Of a DNA stretch of 56,369 nt, positions 18,640-27,526 are shown one piece after another. Origin of the DNA: Gammaproteobacteria bacterium (GTDB lineage: Bacteria > Pseudomonadota > Gammaproteobacteria > Pseudomonadales > Pseudohongiellaceae). The stretch is from NCBI GenBank assembly GCA_016764875.1, contig JAESQX010000026.1:1-56369 (forward strand). Reading direction: 5' to 3'. The notes beneath the pieces were generated by a model. It was not told the origin of the DNA and searched no databases. It saw only the letters and a list, made by a program, of their open reading frames with translations. Every line of letters begins with the position of its first letter. Position 1 is the stretch's first letter. The translations under genes and the position numbers were made by a program.

Positions 18640-20700
18640 TTGTTAAAAAGCAATGCCAAGGTGATTCCAGTAATGCTAATCAAGTTTCCAGTCAATGTCG
18701 TACAGTCAGTACTAATTCTGTTATTGGCCTGGTTTAATCTTTCTTCGCTGGCAGAAGTAACCCGTATTGAAATAACCGATCGTGAAACCCTTGTAGCGGA
18801 CGCCGGGGATTACCAGTACGAGCGTATAAACGGTGTCATGTATTTTACTCTTGACCCCAATGATCCGGGTAATCTCAAGATTAATGATATTCAACTGACT
18901 CAGGTTAATGATAGGGGTCTGGTGGAATTTTCTACCGATTTCAGATTGATTGTTCCTGCCCGGGGCAGAGCAAATGGTTCCCTGGTTTACGTAGTAAACA
19001 ATCGAGGTAACGACCGCTCTACACCAGGAAGTTTACCTGCTGATCCGTTACATAAAGAAGGTTTTACCTATCTTTTAACTGGCTGGATAAACGAGCTTGA
19101 GGACATTGACGATCGTATTTTACTGAACGCGCCACTTGTTGGCTCCAGCCAACAAGTGATTACAGGTGACGTGCGCTATGAAATCAGTGCGAGCCGACCG
19201 GACAATGACAAGAATATTCAAGGTCCTTTTTCCGGGCATCTGGCTTATGAGCCGACTGAATCCGGTAAAGCCAACGCTTCCCTGACCCACCGGGTAAACC
19301 AGCTTGATACGCGGATACCTGTCGAAAGGTCCCGATTTGATCTGAACGTAAGTTGGCCTGACGGTCGCAACCAACCAATCGTCAGCTTGAATGTCGATGG
19401 GGGATTTATTCCCGGGCATATTTATGAATTGATTTATGAGGCAAAGAATCCGGTGCTTGCCGGTGCGGGAATGGCAGGCATAAGGGACGCTGTCTCCTTG
19501 CTGCGCCATGGTTCCAACGCTGACAATGACCTTGCGGAACAGCTTAACAGCCTGAATCTGCCTGAAATCGAGCGCACCATTGCCATTGGTAATTCACAAA
19601 GTGGACGACTGTTAAGACTGTTCCTCTATGACGGCTTCAACGAAGACCTGACAGGTCGTCAGGTGTTTGACGGAGTCATGCCAATCATTGCTGGCGCGGG
19701 CTTTGGCATGTTTAATAACCGATTTGCCATGCCAACGCGAACTAATGGGCAGCATGAGAATCAACTGTATCCTAACGACCTGTTTCCATTTACTTATGGA
19801 ATAAGTAGTGTCCCTTATTCCGGCGATGTGGATGGCATCCTGAAGAAAGCCATGGAGACGGAGACTATCCCCAGGGTTATGCATATTCAGACTGCCAATG
19901 AGTACTGGATTCGTGGAGGATCCCTGCCTCACACTGATCCCAGAGGTTTGGCGGATGCGGATTTGCCGGATGGAGTACGCTTTTATACCATTGGTGGCTC
20001 CGCACATATTTCCGCAAGTGGTGCGCCAAAAGCCGCAACCTCTGGCCAGTTACCTGCGAATCCGAATATGTGGACGCCGTTTCGGGATTCGTTGCTGCTG
20101 GCCATGCACCAGTGGATAGCAGATGGTACGGCCCCGCCGGCCAGTCGCTACCCCAAGCTTTCCGACGGTACCCTGGTGCCATCACATTTGCCAACCGGCG
20201 AGATAAACCCGGCTGCCTGGAAACCAATACCTGGTATTAACCATCCAAAGGATATGTACCGGGTGGCTTTCGCGGATTATGGCGAAAAGTGGAACAGCGA
20301 GCGCATTATTACCCGGCATCCCCAATTTTCAAACAAGCTCTATGGTGTTCTGGTGCCGGCTGTAGACAATAATAACAACGATTTTCCCCGCAGCACATTG
20401 CTGCCACCTCTCACACAGGTGCCACTTGGCACATTTACACCATGGAATTTGCGTACGCCAATTTCCGGCGCGGAAACTGAGCTGGCCTGGTTGGCCGGAG
20501 GGTATGTCCCGTTCGCGATAAATAAAGCTGGGCCGGGTGATTTTCGTAGCACTGTTAGTGGTTTATACAGCTCTTTTGAGGACTATCTGGACAAATACGA
20601 GGCGGCAACAGACAAATTGATTGAGGAACGCTATCTGTTGCCGGATTTCAAAGAAACCTATATGGAAATTGCCCGGGGTTATCGCGCTTTATTCGAATAG
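18640..20700 (+). CDS. Exported alpha/beta hydrolase domain-containing protein, 686 aa
   Basis: N-terminal hydrophobic signal; IAIGNSQSGRLLRLFLYDGFNED (GxSxxG nucleophile region); FDGVMPIIAGAGFGMFNNRFA. Confidence 0.78.
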   Translation: MLKSNAKVIPVMLIKFPVNVVQSVLILLLAWFNLSSLAEVTRIEITDRETLVADAGDYQYERINGVMYFTLDPNDPGNLKINDIQLTQVNDRGLVEFSTDFRLIVPARGRANGSLVYVVNNRGNDRSTPGSLPADPLHKEGFTYLLTGWINELEDIDDRILLNAPLVGSSQQVITGDVRYEISASRPDNDKNIQGPFSGHLAYEPTESGKANASLTHRVNQLDTRIPVERSRFDLNVSWPDGRNQPIVSLNVDGGFIPGHIYELIYEAKNPVLAGAGMAGIRDAVSLLRHGSNADNDLAEQLNSLNLPEIERTIAIGNSQSGRLLRLFLYDGFNEDLTGRQVFDGVMPIIAGAGFGMFNNRFAMPTRTNGQHENQLYPNDLFPFTYGISSVPYSGDVDGILKKAMETETIPRVMHIQTANEYWIRGGSLPHTDPRGLADADLPDGVRFYTIGGSAHISASGAPKAATSGQLPANPNMWTPFRDSLLLAMHQWIADGTAPPASRYPKLSDGTLVPSHLPTGEINPAAWKPIPGINHPKDMYRVAFADYGEKWNSERIITRHPQFSNKLYGVLVPAVDNNNNDFPRSTLLPPLTQVPLGTFTPWNLRTPISGAETELAWLAGGYVPFAINKAGPGDFRSTVSGLYSSFEDYLDKYEAATDKLIEERYLLPDFKETYMEIARGYRALFE

Positions 20701-20709
20701 CGTTTTAAT

Positions 20710-20742
20710 CCTGGTGCCAGACTCGCTAAGTCTGGCACCAGG
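20710..20742. terminator. Strong hairpin between convergent genes (no U tract)
   Basis: CCTGGTGCCAGACT-CGCTA-AGTCTGGCACCAGG, perfect 14-bp stem. Confidence 0.6.
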
Positions 20743-20750
20743 AGCGTCAT

Positions 20751-21509
20751 TTAGAAAATGGCATTTACTGTAAGGAAAAGTACAGACGGGCCCATAAGAC
20801 ATCCCAGTCCGGTATAAAAAGTGGCCGTCATGGCACCATAGGGCACCAGCTTTGGATCAGTGGCTGCCAGCCCGCCGGCGACACCGCTGGTAGTGCCCAT
20901 CAATCCTCCAAAGACCATGGCAGATTGTGGATTATTCAAGCCAATGGATTTGGCCACCATGGGTGTGCCAATCATTACCAGAATTGATTTCACCAGACCG
21001 GCCGCTACACTCAAGGCGATGATTTCTGAACTGGCACCTATGGCTGCTCCGGTAACAGGCCCTACGATATAGGTAACTGCTCCGGCACCGATAGTGGTAA
21101 TAGCAACCGGATCTGTGTAACCGAACATCACCGCGACAACTGCACCTACAATAAATGACAGCATTACGCCGGCAAAGATGGAAATTACCCCGGCCAGCCC
21201 GGCTTTTTTCAGCTCGCTGATATGAACGCCGAAAGCGGTGGCAACAATGGCGAAATCACGAAACATTCCACCACCCATGATTCCGACACCCGCCAGCAGA
21301 GAGATATCTGCAACTCCTCTGCCACCGCCTGTGGCAAGCCCGCCAAAATAGGCGGCCACCAGGCCCAGTGTGATAGCGATGGCAGAACCATGAATACGTC
21401 CACCGGTGAGCTTGTCGGAAATGACATAGGAGAACCATACCGTCAGGCCGACAACGGCAAAAGCGACCACTAGGGAGTTACGGGTAAAGGCGGCTTCAAT
21501 AATATCCAT
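20751..21509 (-). CDS. madM: Malonate transporter subunit MadM-like
   Basis: GGRIHGSAIAITLGLVAAYFGGLATGGGRGVADISLLAGVGIMGGGMFRDFAIVATAFG; partner MadL gene immediately upstream. Confidence 0.85.
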   Translation of the reverse strand: MDIIEAAFTRNSLVVAFAVVGLTVWFSYVISDKLTGGRIHGSAIAITLGLVAAYFGGLATGGGRGVADISLLAGVGIMGGGMFRDFAIVATAFGVHISELKKAGLAGVISIFAGVMLSFIVGAVVAVMFGYTDPVAITTIGAGAVTYIVGPVTGAAIGASSEIIALSVAAGLVKSILVMIGTPMVAKSIGLNNPQSAMVFGGLMGTTSGVAGGLAATDPKLVPYGAMTATFYTGLGCLMGPSVLFLTVNAIF

Positions 21510-21911
21510 TTATTCTGCCTCTTCGTCTTGAAATGTATTACTGGTTTCCGGTTCCGGTGCTGATCCTATCTTGCTGAGAACCGGCACCATGGCAAAGCTG
21601 ACCACCACTGCCGCCACTCCGGCAACCAGGGCCAGCATGCCGCCATCAACGGCGGCTACCACATTCTGTCGTGCCGCCATGGCCACAACAATGGGGATAT
21701 ACATGGCGCTCCAGAACTTGATGCCGTCACCTGATAGACCGGTTACCAAGGGCTTGAAGCGTTCCATGTTGCACGCCATCACCAGGAGCAACATGGCAAT
21801 GCCGACTCCTCCCACATTGGCCTGGACACCAATTATTACCCCCAGGTACTCTCCCGCCAGCATGCCTATTACAAGACAGGCCGCCAGTAGTGCAACACCA
21901 TAGATGATCAT
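21510..21911 (-). CDS. madL: Malonate transporter subunit MadL-like
   Basis: MIIYGVALLAACLVIGMLAGEYLGVIIGVQANVGGVGIAMLLLV, directly abutting madM. Confidence 0.85.
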   Translation of the reverse strand: MIIYGVALLAACLVIGMLAGEYLGVIIGVQANVGGVGIAMLLLVMACNMERFKPLVTGLSGDGIKFWSAMYIPIVVAMAARQNVVAAVDGGMLALVAGVAAVVVSFAMVPVLSKIGSAPEPETSNTFQDEEAE

Positions 21912-22176
21912 TGCTATTTGCTCCCGTTATAGTTTTTGTCTCGCGGGGGATGATATGACGGCAACCCTGAATAGGCAATTTCCCATTGCTAACTGATTGA
22001 GCGTTGAAAACCGTAGTAATTCTTTGCAGTTCCTGCTCCTGACAGCCATGGTTCGATTGACATTGAGGCTCTGTTTATAGGTTAATTGTCATCAGGTATA
22101 AATGCTGGTTCCGACGTTACAAACATAAGCGGGAGCCTGCAGGCATAATTCATATTAATTTAGTGGGAGAAGTACT

Positions 22177-23823
22177 TTGAAATTCAAGAAACTCACGGGA
22201 GCTCTTACCCTTTCAGTATTCAGTCTGGCTTTGTTTTCCAATCTGGCATCAGCTCAGAATGTAACCACCGAGGTATTGGAAAAAGCCCAGGATTACAGCG
22301 ACCGCTGGGTTACCTACGGCAGGAACTATGGTGCCTGGCGCTATATGCCTGATGATTCTATCAATCGGGACACAGTAGAAGGCCTGCGCCCGGTCTGGAT
22401 AAAACAGACAGGAGTTACCGGAGGTGCTTTTGAGGTGACCGCTCTGGTAAATGATGGCCGAATGTTTCTCACCACCGCCAACAGTCATCTGATTGTAGTA
22501 GATCCTTTAACCGGTGCGGAACTATGGCGATATGATCACGATTTCGAAGATGTAAAGCTCTGCTGCGGGCCTCATAACCGGGGAGTTGGTCTTCATGAAG
22601 ATAAGGTAATCTGGGGAACCCTGGACGCGCATTTGATGGCATTCGATGTTGAGACCGGTATTCAACTGTGGGACGCCGAAGTCGGTGACCACCGTGAATC
22701 GTTCTCAATAACCGGTGCGCCTCTGGTAGTTAAAGATATGGTATTGATTGGTATTGGCGGAGGGGAATTCGGTATCCGTGGTTATATCGACGCCTATGAT
22801 GTTAATACCGGTGAGCGAAGGTGGCGTTTTTATACCACGGCAGGTTCCGGTGAACCTGGCAACGAAACCTGGGCAGGAGATTCCTGGAAAACCGGAGGTG
22901 CACCGACCTGGGTGACTGGCACTTATGACCCGGAGACAAACTTTGTGTTCTGGGGAACAGGTAACCCCTGGCCGGATATTAACAACACTGTTCGCAAAGG
23001 AGATAACCTGTATTCCAACTCGGTAGTTGCTCTTGATGCGGATAGCGGGGAGTTGCGCTGGTTTTTTCAGACATCGCCACGGGATGAGTTTGATCATGAC
23101 TCAACCAGTGAACCGATGATTATAGATGAAGTAATCAACGGCCAAATGCGCAAGTTGATAGTCCATATTTCCCGCAACGGTCATGTTTATGCACTTGACC
23201 GTGAGACCGGAGATTTTGTCTATGCAGAGGAATATACCAAGGTCAACTGGGCCGAAAGGGACGAGACTGGCAAACCGGTTCTAAAGGAAGAGTTGTATGA
23301 CCCGGCAGACCAGGTTGTGTTCCCCGGGCTGTATGGTGGGAAAAATTGGCCTCCCGCAGCCTATAGCCCCGATACCCATATGGTTTATGTGCCCACCACC
23401 GAGTGGGGCACCACATTCATTCGACGGGATGGCGAAGGCCGTCCGGGCACTATGGATCTGGGGGGCATCCCCCGCTTCGAGCCGCAAGGTACTGGCAACC
23501 TGGTTGCCTTTAACCTGCAAACCGGAAAAATTGAATGGCAATACGAATTACCTGGCTCATTTAATTGGTCAGGGAGCCTGACCACCGGAGGCGGGCTGGT
23601 TTTTGCAGGTGGTGCGGATGGTTACTTGCGCGCATTTAACGATGAAACAGGCGAGGTGCTGTGGGAATTTCAGACTGGTAGCGGTGTGTACGCACCTCCT
23701 ACCAGTTTTACGATTGATGGGAAGCAGTACATAGGAATCGCATCCGGCACCCGTAACCCTACGAACCGCAAAGGCGTAGCCAGTGGTATATCACCGGGCA
23801 ATTATATTTTATTCAGTTTGTGA
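22177..23823 (+). CDS. PQQ-dependent alcohol/methanol dehydrogenase-like protein
   Basis: Signal peptide; VKLCCGPHNRG vicinal Cys; GTGNPWPDIN; SPRDEFDHD; repeated propeller W motifs (GAELWRYD, GERRWRFY, GEVLWEF). Confidence 0.92.
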   Translation: MKFKKLTGALTLSVFSLALFSNLASAQNVTTEVLEKAQDYSDRWVTYGRNYGAWRYMPDDSINRDTVEGLRPVWIKQTGVTGGAFEVTALVNDGRMFLTTANSHLIVVDPLTGAELWRYDHDFEDVKLCCGPHNRGVGLHEDKVIWGTLDAHLMAFDVETGIQLWDAEVGDHRESFSITGAPLVVKDMVLIGIGGGEFGIRGYIDAYDVNTGERRWRFYTTAGSGEPGNETWAGDSWKTGGAPTWVTGTYDPETNFVFWGTGNPWPDINNTVRKGDNLYSNSVVALDADSGELRWFFQTSPRDEFDHDSTSEPMIIDEVINGQMRKLIVHISRNGHVYALDRETGDFVYAEEYTKVNWAERDETGKPVLKEELYDPADQVVFPGLYGGKNWPPAAYSPDTHMVYVPTTEWGTTFIRRDGEGRPGTMDLGGIPRFEPQGTGNLVAFNLQTGKIEWQYELPGSFNWSGSLTTGGGLVFAGGADGYLRAFNDETGEVLWEFQTGSGVYAPPTSFTIDGKQYIGIASGTRNPTNRKGVASGISPGNYILFSL

Positions 23824-23842
23824 TTGTAAATGTCGTTTAACT

Positions 23843-24616
23843 ATGAAATTTTTTAAAAAAGTATTCAAACCAATCGCCATAGCTTGCCTGGTCCTTAGTC
23901 CCGCTCTCAGTTTTGCCGGAGCGGGTGAAGGGCAGGAGTTGTATGATGCCTACTGCCAGATTTGTCACGGCGGGCTTGGAGAAGGTCAGCCCATGGGTAA
24001 ACCATTAACAGATCGTAATGCTGAAAAACTCAGCGATAATGATCTGGTGGCGGTAATAACCAATGGCCGATCGGGTACGGGTATGTCGGCTTGGGGTAGT
24101 TCTCTCAAGGAAGCTGAAATACTGGATGTTGCCGGCTATGTGCGTATTCTTCAGGGTGGTACTGGCCTGAGTTTAGGAGAAGGCAATATCGCGCAGAGTA
24201 ACGATCCGATGGCGTTGGCTGGAGAGCAGGTATTTAATGGTTCCGCAGGCTGCATATCCTGTCACAGTTATCGTGACAGTGGAGGCAGTGTCGGTCCAGC
24301 GCTTGATGGTCTGGGCACCCGACTGGATCAGGAGCAGCTGTTACAGTCATTGTTAAATCCTTCTTCGGTCATCGTATCCGGTTACGAAGCCAAGATAGTT
24401 GAACAGAACGATGGCACGGTTGTTAGTGGTCGATTCCGCAATGATTCCGAATTGGCGGTGCAGATCCAAAGTGCCGATGGGGCACGATGGGTAACCTATT
24501 TTAAAGATAGGGTGAAATCCATAAAAGACTCGGATGAATCGTTGATGCCAGATGTGTATGCCAATCTGGGAGCGGCTGATCAGGAGAACCTGCGGGCATT
24601 CTTGCAGTCTTTGTAA
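23843..24616 (+). CDS. Diheme c-type cytochrome
   Basis: Signal peptide; CQICH and CISCH; start at ATG 23843. Confidence 0.9.
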   Translation: MKFFKKVFKPIAIACLVLSPALSFAGAGEGQELYDAYCQICHGGLGEGQPMGKPLTDRNAEKLSDNDLVAVITNGRSGTGMSAWGSSLKEAEILDVAGYVRILQGGTGLSLGEGNIAQSNDPMALAGEQVFNGSAGCISCHSYRDSGGSVGPALDGLGTRLDQEQLLQSLLNPSSVIVSGYEAKIVEQNDGTVVSGRFRNDSELAVQIQSADGARWVTYFKDRVKSIKDSDESLMPDVYANLGAADQENLRAFLQSL

Positions 24617-24643
24617 ATAATTCTCCGTTATCAAGTCGCAAAT

Positions 24644-24673
24644 AAAAAGGAAGAGCTTGCTCTTCCTTTTTTT
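24644..24673 (+). terminator. Rho-independent terminator after cytochrome c
   Basis: AAAAAGGAAGAG-CTTG-CTCTTCCTTTTT followed by T's. Confidence 0.9.
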
Positions 24674-24821
24674 GTGAATCGGTAAAGGTGAAAGGGAATG
24701 AGCACTCTGGTGATGAGTCTGATTTTGAATTCGATGGCAGGGAAGCGCTGAATAAGTAAGCCGATTACTCTGCTCTACAGATGTTCCCAGGGTGCACTTT
24801 CGAAGGCTTGAGCAGTGTTAT

Positions 24822-25556
24822 TCAGGCGGACTTTTCCAAGAACTTCTGTTTTTTGGCCAGGTCGATGAATTCATTGATATTTGCCTGATTTTTATGGCTC
24901 ATGTCTACAAATCGGCAGCGAACGAAGCTGGCGTCATCATCAAAATTAAAGGAACTACCGAGGACTTCCACCTTGCATTGCACAGAGTCGCCAGCAGGGA
25001 GATCGAGTACGCAATCAGCAAAAATATCTGTCTCTTCAACTTGTTCATCAAAATATCCAGGGAATTGTAGCCTGGTGCCGTGTTCGGAGATATCAAACAT
25101 AGTACCGGACAGTTGATTGTTGCCATCAATACCTAGAGTGACCGGTACGGCCTGTAAGCTGGAAATATTAACTCGCTCAGATTGCCGGGCTTGTGTATAG
25201 ACCAACTTATCAGGGAACGCAATTCTGCGGTCGCTGGCGAAGCTGTACGCGAGGGGGTTCCCTGGAGCGTAAGGGAGTGTCCTGGATTCAAATTCAACGC
25301 TTATACCCGCATCCCGGGCAATAAATAGTATGGCACTATCATCTGCAGGGCACAGGGAATTGACTTCCGAGCCGACGGTCACATGACCTTCCTTGTCATT
25401 AACATGATAAATTTCGGTGACATTACCTGGTTGAATGGGCTCTTCGGGCAGGCCGAACGAGAGCTTCCATTGAAACTCCTTGGCCAGGTTGAGTAATTCA
25501 GTAATTTCCTGCTGACTTTCAATCAGTTTGGTTTCACCTGTCGAGCTGCTGCCCAT
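24822..25556 (-). CDS. YcgR-like PilZ domain protein
   Basis: RxxxR (RQSER) and DxSxxG (DISEHG) c-di-GMP motifs with an N-terminal YcgR-like region. Confidence 0.85.
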   Translation of the reverse strand: MGSSSTGETKLIESQQEITELLNLAKEFQWKLSFGLPEEPIQPGNVTEIYHVNDKEGHVTVGSEVNSLCPADDSAILFIARDAGISVEFESRTLPYAPGNPLAYSFASDRRIAFPDKLVYTQARQSERVNISSLQAVPVTLGIDGNNQLSGTMFDISEHGTRLQFPGYFDEQVEETDIFADCVLDLPAGDSVQCKVEVLGSSFNFDDDASFVRCRFVDMSHKNQANINEFIDLAKKQKFLEKSA

Positions 25557-25833
25557 TTCTTAGTCCATTTCCATTTTAATTTGCAGAGTAGTTCAATTTT
25601 TATTCTTCGGCACAACTTCTTATATCGGAAAAGGGTCGAGATTTTTTATACCTAATACCTTTGTTTTTACACACAATTGAATATCTTTGCAAAATTGAAC
25701 CATTAGCAGGGGAAATCGGAGGCTATTTAGCTGATGGCGGTGGGAATTCTCCAAGCGGTTTCTATATATTCCGGAGTGTAAATGTTAGATATATAAAGCA
25801 AATACTTTACTAATATCGCAATAGTGCCGATTA

Positions 25834-26634
25834 TCAACTCGGTGGTTGACAATCAGGCACCACTCCGCGTGCTCTTGCTGATACCCAGACGGCTTCTGCC
25901 GCGGGCAACAGGCTGTTTAAATCTGCCATTCGGGTGGACGGGGCCGGGTGGGTTGATAACAATTCAGGACGTCGTGCGCCACCATTGGCGGCCATGTTTT
26001 GCCAGAGCGTGATGCTTTCCTGGGGGTCAAATCCCGCTTTGGCCATTAACATAATGCCAATTTGATCCGCTTCACTTTCCTGACGGCGATTAAACGGCAG
26101 GAACAATCCCAGCTCGGTGCCATAATCGATTATTTCCATGGTGGTGCTCGATACTCCGGCAATTTGTGCCACGGCTCGACCAATATTGCGTAGCGCGGAC
26201 TGGCTCGCTCTTTCGTTGCTGTGATGGGCCAGAACGTGGCCTACTTCGTGGGCCATAACGGCAGCCAGTTGATGTTGATTGGTAGCGATATTCAGCAAGC
26301 CTGTATAAATGCCCATTTTCCCACCAGGAAGGGCGAAGGCATTGGCCTGTTCATTTTCAAATACGGTGACTTCCCACAGATAATCGCCACGTTGGTTTTC
26401 GTCCAGCGCCGAAACTACGTAATTTGTGACACACCGGGCATAATCAGTTTGTCTTATATTCTCGGAAATTGGCATTTGCTCCCGCATTTGCTGGTAGGCC
26501 TGGATTCCCTGTTGCGCCATATCGGCCTCAGAGTAAAGAACAACCTGGCGCCTGGCCATAGGTGAGCTGGTGCATGCCGTCAAAAACAGGGAAAGAAATA
26601 AAACCGGGTATAAAAACGATCTACTGCTGGACAT
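25834..26634 (-). CDS. M48-family metallopeptidase lipoprotein
   Basis: Lipobox SLFLTAC; MAHEVGHVLAHHSNERAS; RQESEADQIGIMLMAKAGFDP. Confidence 0.9.
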   Translation of the reverse strand: MSSSRSFLYPVLFLSLFLTACTSSPMARRQVVLYSEADMAQQGIQAYQQMREQMPISENIRQTDYARCVTNYVVSALDENQRGDYLWEVTVFENEQANAFALPGGKMGIYTGLLNIATNQHQLAAVMAHEVGHVLAHHSNERASQSALRNIGRAVAQIAGVSSTTMEIIDYGTELGLFLPFNRRQESEADQIGIMLMAKAGFDPQESITLWQNMAANGGARRPELLSTHPAPSTRMADLNSLLPAAEAVWVSARARGVVPDCQPPS

Positions 26635-26831
26635 AGGCTAACTCATAATAATTCACATGACTGACAATATTACGAGCATTTCCCCCCGGGTCAAATTAAT
26701 ATAAAAAAACACCTGCAAAAACTCCCTCTTACTATTTTGATAAAAATCTATAACGTGATGGCAGGTAAGGCGCGTAAGCGAATTATTCAAGGTTATTGCG
26801 GGCTCTCTACAGGTAAGTAAAAAGGTGCTTA

Positions 26832-26887
26832 CCGGACAAGCAGGTTGCAGCGCACATCAGCCGAATGCGGCAACCTGGTGCTTCCGG
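26832..26887. other. Nested three-segment inverted repeat
   Basis: CCGGA/TCCGG (outer), CAGGTTGC/GCAACCTG (middle), CGCA/TGCG (inner). Confidence 0.55.
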
Positions 26888-26900
26888 AAAAATCGCAGGG

Positions 26901-27422
26901 TTAAAAATTACAGGCTACCGGCTCCAGTTCCGTTCGAAGCTCGTTGCCGTTCTCATCTGTGATGATTTCATAGCAGCGCCCCTCAAGATCACGTAGCAGT
27001 CGACGCCCGGACGCCACTGTGTCAGTGCGATTAATCACGGTTACCTGCGGACTCCTGTAAGTCCCAGTGCTGCGATACTGATAGTTGTCGTACCGAGAAT
27101 ACCTGGGGTAGGTAAGCACCGAACCCAACACCAGGCCGCCCAGAAAACTGCCACCGTTGAAATGATCATAGTGATAGCTTCGACCGATTGAGATATCGAA
27201 ATAGCTGTTTCGTCGACCATGGTTGTAAGAGTAGCGATTGCCTCTGTGGTTGTTCCTGCTGTAGTAATTGCGGGAATAGTGAGAGCCGCGATAGTGATTA
27301 CGACTCCGATAGCTATGGTCGTTGTGTCGGTCATAACTTCTATTACGCCAATTGTCCGCCGTTGCGGTCTGTGACATGAAAGTTGCAATAACTGCAAATA
27401 AGATAAAAAGTGATTTTTTCAT
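26901..27422 (-). CDS. Exported Arg/Tyr/Asn/His/Ser-rich low-complexity protein
   Basis: Signal peptide MKKSLFILFAVIATFMSQTATA followed by WRNRSYDRHNDHSYRSRNHYRGSHYSRNYYSRNNHRGNRYSYNHGRR; structured C-terminus. Confidence 0.75.
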   Translation of the reverse strand: MKKSLFILFAVIATFMSQTATADNWRNRSYDRHNDHSYRSRNHYRGSHYSRNYYSRNNHRGNRYSYNHGRRNSYFDISIGRSYHYDHFNGGSFLGGLVLGSVLTYPRYSRYDNYQYRSTGTYRSPQVTVINRTDTVASGRRLLRDLEGRCYEIITDENGNELRTELEPVACNF

Positions 27423-27526
27423 AAGCTGATCCTGAGATGCTTAATAATGCCAAGGTTAAAAATTGGCCCCTATCAGGGTTAGTTTCAGTTTATCTCGAGT
27501 GAATGAATACACGCTGAACATGGGCG

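Noticed and set aside
26832-26887. Possible integron attC site
   Set aside because: Lacks RYYYAAC/GTTRRRY core sites in the right orientation, and no integrase or cassette array is present
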